DNA from: Brachyhypopomus gauderio
Lineage: Eukaryota; Chordata; Actinopteri; Gymnotiformes; Hypopomidae
Reading direction: 5' to 3'
Length of the DNA: 64,000 bases
Assembly: GCF_052324685.1 (NCBI RefSeq)
Contig: NC_135220.1
Coordinates: 372,001-436,000, forward strand
Part shown: positions 1 through 12,491 of the stretch, in pieces
Layout: every line of letters starts with the position of its first letter
How positions within the stretch are numbered: position 1 is the stretch's first letter
Translations under genes and position numbers: made by a program
The notes under the pieces: model-generated
What the model was told of the DNA's origin: nothing
Database searches by the model: none
Seen by the model: only the letters and a program-made list of their open reading frames with translations

Positions 1-1515
1 TCGTTCCTCGTTCTTGCCCTTTTGTAGAATTTGTATCTAGCTAAATAAAAGTAAGTTCTCATCTAATATTTAGATATACGGTAAAAAAGTATTCTTGCGC
101 ACCACGTTTGTTTTTTTGGCTTGCCGTGAGATGGTTTTTAAGAAATTTACACCGTTTTAAGTGTTCTCTTGTGCCAGAAGCGTTATCCTAGCCAGCTAGC
201 GCCTAGCTAGCTAAAACAACCGGTTAGCATTTTAACGGTTGGCTAGCGTTAGCTGCTAATAGCTAGCTGGTTAGCCTCCGGGAAAATACACGGTCGGGTT
301 ATCGTACAAAATACTTTATTTATTAACCAACGTTTGTCTTTTGTTTTAGAAGGTTAGCGTTTGATTTGAGCAGTCTGGTTAGCGGGCTCGTGTTGCGTGT
401 TTTACAGGCGCTTCTGGTGGCTAGTTGGCTAGTTAGCACCCCGGTTAGCATTACTGCACTTGTGCTAGCATGCTACGGAAGTGTGATGGCTAGCTAACTT
501 TATACTTTTAAACGCGTTTAAAGTTGGCTAAATTAGGATCCGGGAACACCCCGTTTTCCTAATTATTATTTTTAAGAAACGTGGGTGGTCCCGTAAAGAG
601 TCTTTAAGAGAAACACGAGCTAGTTTGCTAACCTACCAACCTCAGAAACGTTACTTGACTGTGGCTCTTGTTCAGGTTGGATCCGTGATCTGGGCCCCGA
701 TTCCCAAAAACATCACAGTGTTAAAAGCATCACAGTGTTATCTGTGTCCTGTATGTTCTCTAGAGTTGCCTTAAATGAAAAATGGGACGTTGAGTGTTTT
801 ACTCTACCATTTAGGAAACGATTGGTTTGTGTTGGGATGTTTTTGTGAATCCTGGCTTTTTGGTCAATTCTCCTTTTAGGTCCTCACCTCTTTTAGGGTT
901 GGACAGGCTTGGGTTTTAGAATAGATCAGCTAGCTAGTGAGAAATCCAGCTTTGTGAAATATTCCCAAATGTGCTAGGGTAGTAGTTTTCATGGCCAGGA
1001 TCAGAATACACCACATTTAGTCCTGTAATTAAATGGCTGTTCAGACCAGTAATGCTGGTGCATGGTAAACGCACAACTGAAGATCGTGTAGATCAGCACT
1101 AAAGTTTTAGGCTAATTGTGTCTAGTGATTGGGAGTAATGATGGTTGTCCTGATCTGTGGTTGTTAATGATATCCTGGAGGACCACTGCACTGGTTTTCC
1201 TCAACTGCAGTACCAAATACATGACGGCTTGGTTATTAGAGGTTGTCCAGCCCTGGCCCAGAACTCACTAATGTTAATGGTTTCGGTTCTGTTTTTTGTT
1301 GACAAACCAAGTTTGGTGTGGAAGTGTAAATAATACTTGCTGAAACACTAACCCTTTGTGGCTTTTTAACGGATCTAAAGCCTACTAGCTCTCAACATAT
1401 TGGTTTTACTGGTGTTTTTAAATGTTTCAGTCTGTTCCACTCTGTCACGTCTTGCTCTCTTTTTATATATATATATATATAGCCATTGAGTAATCTCTCT
1501 GCTGTCTTGCTACAG
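1..1515 (+). other. adrm1 upstream / 5' region, no coding ORF
   Basis: No convincing coding sequence is visible here. Bases about 180-500 are unusually dense in the palindrome GCTAGC and its overlaps (gctagctag). A short (TA)n run lies at about 1463-1480. The splice acceptor at 1511-1515 (tacag) directly precedes the adrm1 ATG, so an upstream non-coding exon must exist. Its position could not be fixed; GTAAGT at 51-56 is one possible donor. Confidence 0.5.
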
Positions 1516-4500
1516 ATGTCTTCTGGGGCCTTATTTCCAAGCTTGGTGTCTGGCTCACGTGGCTCGTCGAGCAAATACCTAGTCGAGTTCCGTGCGGGGA
1601 AGATGACCCTGAAAGGAAGCACCGTGACCCCTGACAAACGTAAAGGTCAAGTCTACATTCAGCAGACGGATGACTCTCTCATTCACTTCTGCTGGAAGGA
1701 CAGGACAACTGGAAATGTGGATGATGTTAGTATAAATTTCTGCAGTATGGTGTGACCGTACTGGACAGCAGTTGCTGTCTTGTCTGTCCAGTGGCTAAAT
1801 ACATCTAATCTAAATACAGAGATAATGGATACATATTGTCTTTACTAGCTATTTTGACAGGATATGCACCTAGGTAGAGTATACATTAGATCTTTATTTT
1901 AATAGATTTTACTGACCTACTCCAAAATGTAGACCTATACACTTCCAGCTGTGCCATGATTTACGTAAACGTCTCAAATAACTCAGGGATGTTTGATTGG
2001 TTTGTTTCAATGATGAGACATTGTTTTTGTTTATTATATTTTTTATTAAGGACTTGATTATTTTTCCGGATGACTGTGAGTTCAAGAGGGTTCCCCAGTG
2101 TACAACGGGTCGTGTGTATGTGCTCAAGTTTAAGGCGGGCTCAAAGAGGCTCTTCTTCTGGTTGCAGGTGTGTACTCTGTGCCTTTACAACATCTGTGGT
2201 TTTACTCTTGATCTATTTTGTTTTTATAAGGGGGGGGGGGGGGGGGGGTGTAAATAAAGGCAACATTTTGAATCCCCCAAACCACCCCCCACTGTAGGAG
2301 CCTAAAACGGATAAAGATGAAGAGTACTGCAGGAAAGTGAATGAGTACCTGAACAACCCCCCCATGCCTGGGGCACTTGGGAGTGGAGGCGGCAGCAGCC
2401 ATGAGCTTTCTGCCCTTGGAGGTATTAATTCAGAAACAATCACAACTCCTAAAATCTTTATGCAACACTATGTTTACCGTCTCTGCGTTCATCATCTGAA
2501 ATAGGTGTACTGAAACTTGTTTGTTTTTCCAACAGGTGAGGGTGGCCTGCAGAGCCTTCTGGGTAATATGACTCACAATCAGCTGATGCAGCTGATTGGA
2601 CCAGCTGGACTCGGAGGACTTGGTGAGCAATCGCCATTATTGTGCTTATGTTCAGCTCTTCACATATGAATATGTTTACTTGAATAAGTATGTGGACACC
2701 TTCCTAGTTATTGAGTTCAGACGTTTCAGCCACACCCATTGTTAACAGGTGTAAAAAATCAAGCACATTTGCCATGCTGTCTCTATAGACATACATAGGC
2801 AGTAGAATAGATTGTACAGAGGTGACTTTAAATGTGCTAGCATACAGTGCCACCTTTCCTCGAGTCAGTTGGTGAAATTTCAGCACCGCTAGAGCGGCGT
2901 CGGTCGATTATAAGTGCTCTTATTGTAAAATAGAAACATGTAGGAGCGACAAATGGCTCAACAAGTGCTAAAGTGTGCGTCTCTCAAAATCCCCTCTGTT
3001 ACGTCATTCACTGCAGAGTTCGGTCTTTTGAAGCAACATTGGCACAAGGACTGCCGGTAGATTGAATCTGGGTTTGATAGAGGATGTGCAATATTTGCTG
3101 CCGGTGTATTCCCAACCGTTTGTTTTTGTGGAGGGTGAATAACAGTTTGGGGACAGCCCTTTCCTCTTTCAGCTTGATCCTGAAAGGTGTGACCACAGGT
3201 GTGATTGTTGGGTGTCTACATACAGTGCATGGAATTTAACAGGATTGAATGTCGTGTAGTATTTACTTGGTGGTGAATATCATGGTGAATAAACCTCTTT
3301 TTTTTTGTATGTGTAGGTTTAATTCAGTGGTTTACTTTAGTCTGTCTTTGTGCTCTCTGTAGGGGGTCTTGGGGCTCTAGCTGGACCAGGCCTGGCCAGT
3401 CTGCTGGGAAGTGGTGTGCCAGCAACCAGCAGCTCATCCTCCAGGTAAAAATGATTAATGAGAGGGAGGGATTATGTGAATCCAGCCAATTTTTGGTACA
3501 CCTCTATTGCATAGTCTGCTCCAAAAATAAATGAGTTTTTGATGGACCTTGGATTTTACTAGGCTGTGATCATTTGCATCTGAAGTGGTGTTTCCAGTGT
3601 GCCAGAATGTGCCGATCTTAGGCGCATTGGCAGTTCTGTGGGGTTAAAATGACCATGTTGGTGGTGATGGGATGAGAATAGCCTAACCCGTTCAAGCTAA
3701 CAGAATGGCCACTAACATAAACAGGTCTTTATGTGGTGGTGGAGAGTGTCTCTAAAAAGGTTTACTTTAAGATTGAGGGGGGAAAATGGTGGGATACTAA
3801 ATTTGGTGTAAGCAATATACATTCAAGAAACCTTCCTACATTTGTGGCAATGCTACAGAATCCTATTAATGATTTATTTTATTCATACATTTTACAGTGG
3901 AGCAAGAGACTTCTGGGGGGGAAAACGTGGTCCTACTCAATATCTGATAAGTGTACATAAAGTGGCCACATGCTTGCACAAGGGTGTTTGTGTTAATGTA
4001 TTTGTAATTTGTTCCAAATGGGTTTTTATTTTATGTAAGCCAGTCTTGCAAATAGCTCAGCGAAAACCAGAGTGAGTGTATTTCTGTGCACGTGTGTAAA
4101 AACTACGTCCACATTGTTCTGTGCGTTAATGTATTATTTATATTAATTGGATAGCTCGGGTGAATTGACATTTTGTTCCAAGCAGAAATTAAAATTTTTG
4201 GTTTGTTTTTATTCTCTCTAAGCTCTCGCAGTCAGTCCACAGCGGTCACTCCTTCTTCCACATCAGCAGCTACACGTCTTAGCTCCTCCCAGGTGCCGAC
4301 CACGCCTACTACCCCCTCTGCTACCACAGCAGCCTCGCCCACTGCCACACCCACTACCCCTGCTGGACCCTCCGTCTCTGCTGGGCCGACCAGCCCCACT
4401 CAGCCTATCCAACTTAGTGACCTACAAAGTATCTTGGCAACCATGAATGTTCCTGCAACTGGGCAAGGAGGTGAAAACCACATAAGATATTTAACATATA

Positions 4501-5446
4501 AACTAATAAATGGAGAGATTTTCTTGGAATTATGTAACTTAAATTGTGTATGATCTGGCGTTAAAACGATTGTTCAATACCTGAGAGTTTCTAAAGTACA
4601 CCTAATTTTCTTTGAGCAGTTGATCTTGCCAGTGTTCTGACACCGGAAATCATGGCTCCGATCCTGGCTAATGCAGAGGTGCAACAGAGACTGATTCCTT
4701 ACCTCCCGTCTGGAGAGTCTCTCCCCCAGAGCACGGACGAGCTCCACAACACGCTCTCCTCACCACAGTTTCAGCAGGTCTGTCTCGCATCTCTTTAGAC
4801 CCCCTTTTTCCCCTCCTCACCTAACAAGCTCCTCGGGGATCCCCAGACAGTTCACATTTGACTCTTATCTACCTGAACCAAGCTATCAAAAACCCTGAAC
4901 ACCTGGTCTAGAAGTGTTAGGAGCTGGGATGAAACCAGTGTGTGCATAAATTGGGCATTCCTGAGGAGTCTGTTGCTTGCTAGGGTATATGTTTAGATAG
5001 GACTCATACATTAATAGCAAACACTTTATATTACAACTGTTTTGAGGTTACAGGTCTAGGATGTGACCTTTTTATTGTTAAGAAACTAATCCAGCAGTGT
5101 TTCTACAAAGGCACCAGTTGAAGAACGCTCACACCTGGTTTATCACACTTCTTCTCCAAAGGCTATGGGTTTGTTCAGCAGCGCTCTAGCGTCAGGGCAG
5201 TTGGGACCCCTGATGAATCAGTTTGGCTTGCCCACAGAGGCCGTGGATGCAGCCAACAGAGGGGGTAAGCGTACATCACACCTCTCATTCATATATAAAA
5301 AGTGTGCACTTTGAAGCTGACCTTTATATTGTTGTTTACCAGATGTTGAAGCATTTGCCAAGGCCATGGAGGGTGAAAAATCACAGGAAGAGAAAGATCC
5401 TAAAGAGAAGAAGGATGATGATGATGAGGACATGAGCCTCGATTAG
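1516..5446 (+). CDS. adrm1: ADRM1/Rpn13 proteasomal ubiquitin receptor, 9 coding exons
   Basis: Rpn13 is a ubiquitin receptor of the 26S proteasome 19S cap. Its N-terminal Pru domain binds ubiquitin and Rpn2, and its C-terminal DEUBAD domain binds and activates the deubiquitinase UCH37/UCHL5. Coding exons: 1516-1725, 2051-2167, 2298-2421, 2536-2622, 3363-3444, 4223-4470, 4620-4777, 5162-5264, 5343-5446. All introns are GT-AG, and the lengths sum to 1233 nt (410 aa plus TAG), in frame throughout, close to the mammalian length of about 407. Pru occupies residues about 1-130; the ubiquitin-contact loop LIIFPDD (F75, D78) is intact. A Ser/Thr/Pro-rich linker (exon 6) follows, then DEUBAD from about 270 to 385 ([31 protein letters not shown]), and the acidic tail ends DEDMSLD. 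The ATG sits directly after a splice acceptor. Intron 4 contains a Tc1 remnant. Identity is from recalled family sequence. Confidence 0.97.
2230..2248 (+). repeat. poly-G tract in adrm1 intron 2
   Basis: An uninterrupted G homopolymer of about 19 bases lies between adrm1 exons 2 and 3, about 50 bases before the exon 3 acceptor. Such tracts are error-prone, so its exact length should not be trusted. Confidence 0.8.
2680..3235 (+). mobile_element. Decayed Tc1-like transposon in adrm1 intron 4
   Basis: The stretch reads along the plus strand like a fish Tc1-family element. A terminal segment resembling 'tatgtggacacc' is followed by the usual start region (cagccacacccattgttaacaggtgt), then the helix-turn-helix coding part (ccacctttcctcgagtcagt) and a late coding part (aacagtttggggacagccct). 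It closes with gtgtctacatacag, roughly the inverse of the start. The middle is deleted and no transposase frame survives. Family assignment is from recall of the consensus. Confidence 0.75.
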
Positions 5447-5587
5447 CTCATCACCCCTCTCCCAAGAGTGTGTGTGTGTTACTTTTAACTTGGCTTTTCT
5501 TTTGTTACTTAGAACTCAAACCATATTTGTGATAGCTAAACCAATCTGGTAATTAATTCTCTTCATATATATTCACTGTTTGGTCCA

Positions 5588-5593
5588 AATAAA
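5588..5593 (+). terminator. adrm1 polyadenylation signal
   Basis: AATAAA lies about 142 bases after the adrm1 stop codon and is the first canonical signal in the 3' region. A GT-rich stretch follows (tgatgtgttaggagtatgttgtgtg). Confidence 0.65.
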
Positions 5594-5599
5594 AATGCT

Positions 5600-7438
5600 T
5601 TCAAGAGCATGGCACAAACATTATCTTTGATGTGTTAGGAGTATGTTGTGTGAGCATGTCTAAAGAACACTGCAGGACACTTGGTAGCACAAATAAGTTA
5701 TGATTGCTCAGTGCAAGAAATGATCTTCCACTTACACAAGGTCAGCAGTTAAAAATATATTTATAAAAGAATCTATGCAAATACAAACCTCACATCCATA
5801 CTGCACGTTACATTTTGTCCTTATACACTGCACGTTACATTTTGTCCTTAAACACAGTCTAAGCTACCACTTCATACCATTTCAGTAATTTAGCGAAAAT
5901 GGTTTCACACACAAAACAACTATATGCTCACAGTTAAGAGTAGTTCAGTTCTGATTTTGCTGCACATCTTAGAAATCCTCCATGTAGTCTCAAGTTTGCT
6001 TTAGCTTGCCATGAGAAAGCTAAAAGAAAATATAAGATGTTGAGGTGAGCCGTCAACACGTTTGTGTTCAAGGTCCAAAATGATCAAAGTAATAAGGCAC
6101 TTCATGCTGCACTACTGTGAGTACAGTCTGAGGATTGATGTTGAAAGAACACACCAACAATAGAACAATATTAAATTAATAACATTTGAAAATGCTTTTC
6201 TTTCAAATGAAAACACCATACAAACAACATCAGCAAAGAGCACTAGCAACGTCAGTTACACTCCCTGAGATTAAATTGTGTAGGACCACAGACTGGCTGT
6301 GCAATCTCAAAACACTAAAACATCATGTTACTTCATGTTCTTCTATGGCTGCAGTTTCACAGACCAATGCTTGGGGGGGAAAAACACCGTAGCCATCCAC
6401 AGTGTTCTGATAGCTAAACCACTGCTGTGCTGTTAGGTTACAACCGTTTACTATGACTGAGGGGGTTTAAACAAGCCTCTGTGACAGCACAATGAACAAG
6501 CCAGAAACCGACATATTGCATCCCACTTAGTACATTACTTTACAACAGACACGAGTGAATCGCTGAAGGTCACTGATTTAAGTTACTGGACAAACCTCAG
6601 TGTGATTGGTGTGGAATCAGTGTTTGGATCACCCAACCCCTACGTTTCAGTGGTATGTGCAGTAGCACAAAACATTTAAATCAACAAATACTCACAGCTT
6701 CAAGAAATAAATACTAAACATTTCTCACAAACAGGTTTAAAGACTTATTTGTGCAATACCAGTGACGGAAATAGTCTCAGATCAGACAAAATGTTACTGG
6801 CTAGCCTGAAGACTGGGCACTCAACTCAATCTACAAAACATTTTTGGAGGCAATTACATAAAGTAGTTTGGCTCCTCAAACAATACTTTTCAGTGCACAA
6901 TCAAGATCTATAGTCAGTTGAATGAAAGTGGTGACAGGGAACAAGCACATGGAACAGGGCGGCACAAATAACGTGCCTGGCAAACATCAGCTCTAACATA
7001 GAGTGCTTCAGAATGGCACAGACAGGAACACCCACATCACCCGTCATTAAGAAAAACATACAGTCTCCATATATAATGCCTGTAGCTGGAAACTGTATAA
7101 TCTATAAATATGCAGTCATGTTGATAAACATAATGGTATATTGGGAAAAATGTAAAATTTTGGTTAAAAAAAAAGTTTAAAAAAATAGAATTCTGATAAA
7201 TTTGATAAGCTGTACTAATTGTTAACAAAGAAGTTATTACAACCACCTCCAAGCTAACCAACAAAAAAGAAAACACTTCACTTTCAAGAACATTTCAAGA
7301 AATGCGTCAGTAATGAGAGCTGAGATGTGGAAGCTCATAAAAGTGCTTTTGGACCAGTGGGATTGATGAACAGTATACAGGGAGCTGACAACACGTCTAA
7401 CGGCAGGTCTGGATGGCTGGAAGGTCTTCTCCGTGCCC
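5600..7438. other. adrm1-cables2 tail-to-tail spacer, probably cables2 3' UTR
   Basis: There is no coding sequence and no recognised repeat, apart from a tandem duplication of about 25 bases at 5797-5850 (ctgcacgttacattttgtcc twice). The two genes converge here, so much of this stretch is probably the cables2 3' UTR read on the minus strand. No clear minus-strand AATAAA was found, so the end of that transcript is not placed. Confidence 0.5.
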
Positions 7439-7592
7439 CTAGACCTGCTGCACCAGCCGGCGGTAGTGTGGCATGACTTTGCTGTCCGGCAGGTAAAGGG
7501 CCATCTCCAGCGCCACCAGTACTGGGAACTCCAGCGGGATCAGCTCCCGTCGACCTATTCGAAAGCGTTCCTCTAGCTTCTGCAGATCAGCA

Positions 7593-7633
<41 letters not shown>

Positions 7634-10600
7634 CACAGAGAATGAAGCCATGGTGGGATCAGTACAGGAGAAATCAAATACAGAGCTGAATACAGAGACA
7701 TACAGCCAAATCATACATACTGCACAGCAGTGCACAAAGTTAGTTAGAAAACCTTTTAGAGGGTTCTATATTTCTGCCTGAATTTGACCTAAAACACCAT
7801 TAGTTTGCCACGCAAGTCCTAATAGTAGATAAATACAATGAAAAACACATGAGGCAAAAATATTTAATTAATACTTCATTAACCTATTGAGGAAAAGTAT
7901 CTAATATTGCATAGCTGTGAGTGGTAGAACTATGTGACCCTTCAGGATTAACAAATAATTTGAAAATGAAATTTGACTCAGGTGCTGACAATTACTGAGA
8001 TGACAGGAGTGTGTACTATGTTCTATTTACATCATCTGAACTTCAACACACATGTTCGTGGAAGTGCATCACGGCATGAATAAAGGATGTTTCCTAGGAC
8101 CTCAGAATAAGAGTTGTTTATGCTCTTCAAGCTGGAAAGGGCTACAAAACCAGTTCTACAGAGTCTGGATTCCACTAATCTGCAGTCAGACAGAAAGTGT
8201 ACAAATGAAGAAAATTCAAGACCATTATGACCCTCCCCAGGAGGGCTTAACCATCAAAGATCACTCCAAGCTGATGTGACTAACCAATCACCAGAAACAT
8301 TTAGCTGCAGATACTGCTGCACTGTGAGGTCACACAAGATACTGAATGCAAAGGTTCACATCCATTTTACATCCAGACATGTAATGGTGGACAATTTTCT
8401 TCAATAATTATGAGAGACTGTAATGTTTTGGTCTTGTTTGGTTTGATTCTCTGTATCTACTTCTAAGACTTACGTGACAATCTGAAGAAGTTTTAGGTCA
8501 TATTTGTGCAGAAATCTAGAAGTCTAAAGGGTTCACAAACTTTCAATTACCACTGTTATTAAGAATGAATATATCTCATTGCTTATCTGCAAGTTTTTGT
8601 CTCGAGTAACATTTCTGATCTTTGGGGACAGAATGACTGCCTGTCAACAGTGACATCGTTTGTTTCTGTTACATTCTGTTTATTAACTACCGGTGTTAAC
8701 TACAAGGTGTTACAGGTGAATTGTACGTAAAGCAATGGGAGATGAGATCACGGCTACCGAGCAGCTGCACCCGAGGGCAATCGAATGAGTTCAGAGAGAC
8801 GCTAATCAGATGTATGACTGACATCATGAACCCAGCCTAATGGGGCTCGCATCGACCCGTCTAGGTGGCGGCTGGGACAATCGGGCACTTACATCGATCA
8901 GCTGTCGGACCTCCAGCTTCTTCAGGTCGCTGCTGATCTTGGCGGCCAGCAGGACGCAGACCGCCGACACCAGCTTCCTGTTGGCTTTGTTCAGACGGCC
9001 CTGCAGAACCAGCTTCTCAAAGTACACGTAGGCCATCGCTATGGTAACTGGCTGCAGGCCACAGTCCTCGCTCACTGCTCGCATCTCCCTTTTCAGACTG
9101 CGAGACAAGGGTCAAAGTTCATCACCGAGGACAGCTACAACACGGCCTCCGAACGTAAAACTAGTGTAATCTGGCTGATTTTGTATTATTCTGTATGCGT
9201 TTACAATACGTAGCATAGCATTTTTGTGATATATATTGGCATACAATAGTTTTGCTCTTTTAAATAAACAATGTAACCATACCTTCTTATCTTGCTCAAC
9301 GTCAACTTAATGTGGGGAAATTTCTCCCTAAACATCTCGTTCATATCTTTCTTCAGATCGGATGGTTTCACATATTCGATAACTGTTGTCTGAAAGATGC
9401 AAGAAGGTTTTTATCAGTGCATATCAGAGCACACAAGCCTCTCTTTTATGGTCTGTGGGAGGTGGAAACACAGACCATTTCTATGAAGGTCAAGGTTTAC
9501 AATGCTTCACACACTATCTGTGAAATTATTACTGTATTTAAGAGTTATTGCAATATTCTATGATGAGCCTCTAAGCTTTTAGCTCCAGTTTCCATCATAT
9601 GATCTACTGCTGATGAGATCATAAACATCAACATTTTGCCAAGAACTTGGAAGACATGTAAATAACTGAGCTGGTCATATTAACCCATTACTTGAAAATG
9701 CGAACATTAACATAATACGGTTATGAAGCGATGAACATGCTGAAACGTGTGCTCCAGGGTTCGGAAGCTCACCACATAAGATGCAAAGATTAAGACCCTC
9801 TTGTGTTTCCCACAAGGCCACTGGGGGTCACTTAGTAGGTTGGGGTCATAGACCGATGCCTCATCCACTCCTGTCAAGAGTTGGCATAAAATAAAATCAC
9901 GTATCAGATACTCGGCAATACAGATATGGGGCCAATCATTCAGACGGTTTCTGAGTCTTAGCCGAGGGTGACAATAGGGGTGTCGCCTTCCGTGTCAAGA
10001 CACCGTTAACACACCGGTCTCTTGTGTAACACTGCTGAGACGGGGGGTGGTAAAAGTCTTCGGGCCACTTGTCCAGTTTCGGGCCATTGGCGTGTGTGCT
10101 GCGTTCACATCCAGGGGTGTGCTGCTCTTTTGTCTGATCAGGGCATTGGTGGGGAGGAGGAATCTGGCGTAGGACACCGTCTGCAGCAGACGCACAGACA
10201 CACAACACAGGCACGAATGCAATAACTCGTCTGACGCAGCTCGCATCAATAACCACCCGCTCAAAACACACATGCAAGATTAATAAACAACGTACAGAAA
10301 CCACACTGACAATCCAAGGGTGTGTGTCACGAAGAACGAATATTGCCAAGTGAGCTACGCTGTGTGGCCAAATGTTATCACCAATATGAGCTTGTCAGAG
10401 ATCCCATTTAAAAACTCACCACACAAGAAGACAGTCACGCTTTGACAGTTAAAAGCATTCAATTGGCCAATATGTCTTTGTATGCCGTAGCATTGATATT
10501 ACTCTTTACTAGAGCCAAGAGGTCAGGCCAAGGAGGCCTGCCCTGACAAACCAGACTATTATCTTTCCTCCACCAAACTTAACCATTGGCGCTCTATTGG

Positions 10601-12446
10601 TAGGTATTGCTCTTATAACCTAGTTTCACCCGTTACACTACAAAATGCATGATTCATCATTCCACGGGACATTTTTTCCACTGCTCCAAAGACCAGTGGT
10701 GGCATGCCTTACAACTCCCCAGTGATCATCTGGCAGTGCACAGCGTCACAGGCTGGTGTTCAACTGCTCAGCTATGGAAGCCCATGTCATGGAGTTCCCT
10801 GATACATAGTTCTAATGCTGACGTCGCTTGCAGAGGTAGTCTGGACGTCTGCAGCGAGTGATGCAAAAGGAGACTGCGGCTGTGAGCTTGCCTAGATGTT
10901 TTCACTCCACAATAACAACTTGCTGGGGCAGATCTAGCAATGCAGAAATGTCATGAGCTGACTCCATGCTAATGACAGTGCAGTGTTTAAAATCACCGAG
11001 CTCCATACTACTGCCAATGTGGAGATTGTAAGGCAATGTGCTTAATACATGTTAGAGAACACCTGAACTCAATAATTTATCCATTTGGCCAGTTAGTCTA
11101 AGTGATTACAAAATAACGTTTATCCACCAACAATTATGTTAATTATGAAACTATGGCAAATATCCAAACCTAACCCAAGCGTCATCACTTGGCAATGTTT
11201 CCTGGACTCAGTAGGCTGATATAAACATGCTTTTATGCACACGCACCTGGGGATTAATCATAGCTTGAGAATGTAAACCTGGGTTGACCGAAAGTTGACA
11301 CAGAAAGTCACCGGCCATCCCTATGATTGTGCTTTCTTGGGTTTTTTGAAGCTGAAACTTCATAAATTCTGGCTACGTTTAATGTGCTTTGTAAGACAGG
11401 CCCTGGATTTACTAGAAGCAGGATAATGGAGACATTATACACAACTGCCATCTTACCTTTCCAAACGCACCCAACTCCACACCCTCCAGTACAGGAACCG
11501 TATCAGCCGTGCCCCCTGATGGCTGCCTCTGTCTCTGGGCCTCCAATTTAGAGTCACTGTGTTAGAAGGATATCTAATCAGTCATCTTTACTTGACACAC
11601 TTGTACTATGGCCAACTGTGGGTGTGCCTGCTCCCATCCAGAAGCAGAGATAGCGGGTTGCTAAATAAGCCACTGGTGCTGGTTACGTGAAATATGAGTA
11701 CGTTGTGGTGGCTTCTGCTCCACCAGGTGTTCCGGCTGGTGTCTTGCAGGTGACAAACTCACACTGCTTGTTTACCAACACATGCCTCTGCTTGTTTACC
11801 AACACATGCCTCAAGTCGTTTGCCAACGGGCTATTCTAGAGAAGCTGATCAGAGACCTGGTGTGGCTAATTCGGAAGGCACACTGTACTTAAAGATGCAA
11901 TTAGTCATCTCTCCTGCTGTCGAGGAATTAAATGTATACTTTTGTATATGTTACGAAAAAGGTGATTACATGAGATGCAGACAAATTATGACCCATTTTT
12001 AAAACAATTCCAATTTCACTGAATTTATTATATTTGGCCGCACATTATGTGAAAAAAGTCTGACAACTAAATTTTAACTTAATATAGTCGAGGAACCATT
12101 TCAAACAGATCATATTTACATTAAGATTCGCCATGTTGGGGTAAGAAACAACCCCCAGAATGATTTCCTCCACAATTGCCTAAGCTCTGAAATATGGCAC
12201 TTTGCGTCACAGGTTTCAGAATTAAAACTAGCCTGGCGGGGGCTATCGATTGGTTCATTCGTGGTGTACGTTTTCATCACATGGTAATAAAACATGTTCT
12301 GTGGAGCACAGTACCTGATGTGAAAGCTCTCTCCATAGGGTAAGACAGAGAAAGCAGCACAGAGAGACCGCTTAGTACAGATCAGAACAACCCTGCAAAC
12401 AGAGACATACAACAAAACAGTGCATGCAAAACAGTGTCAGTACTAG

Positions 12447-12491
<45 letters not shown>

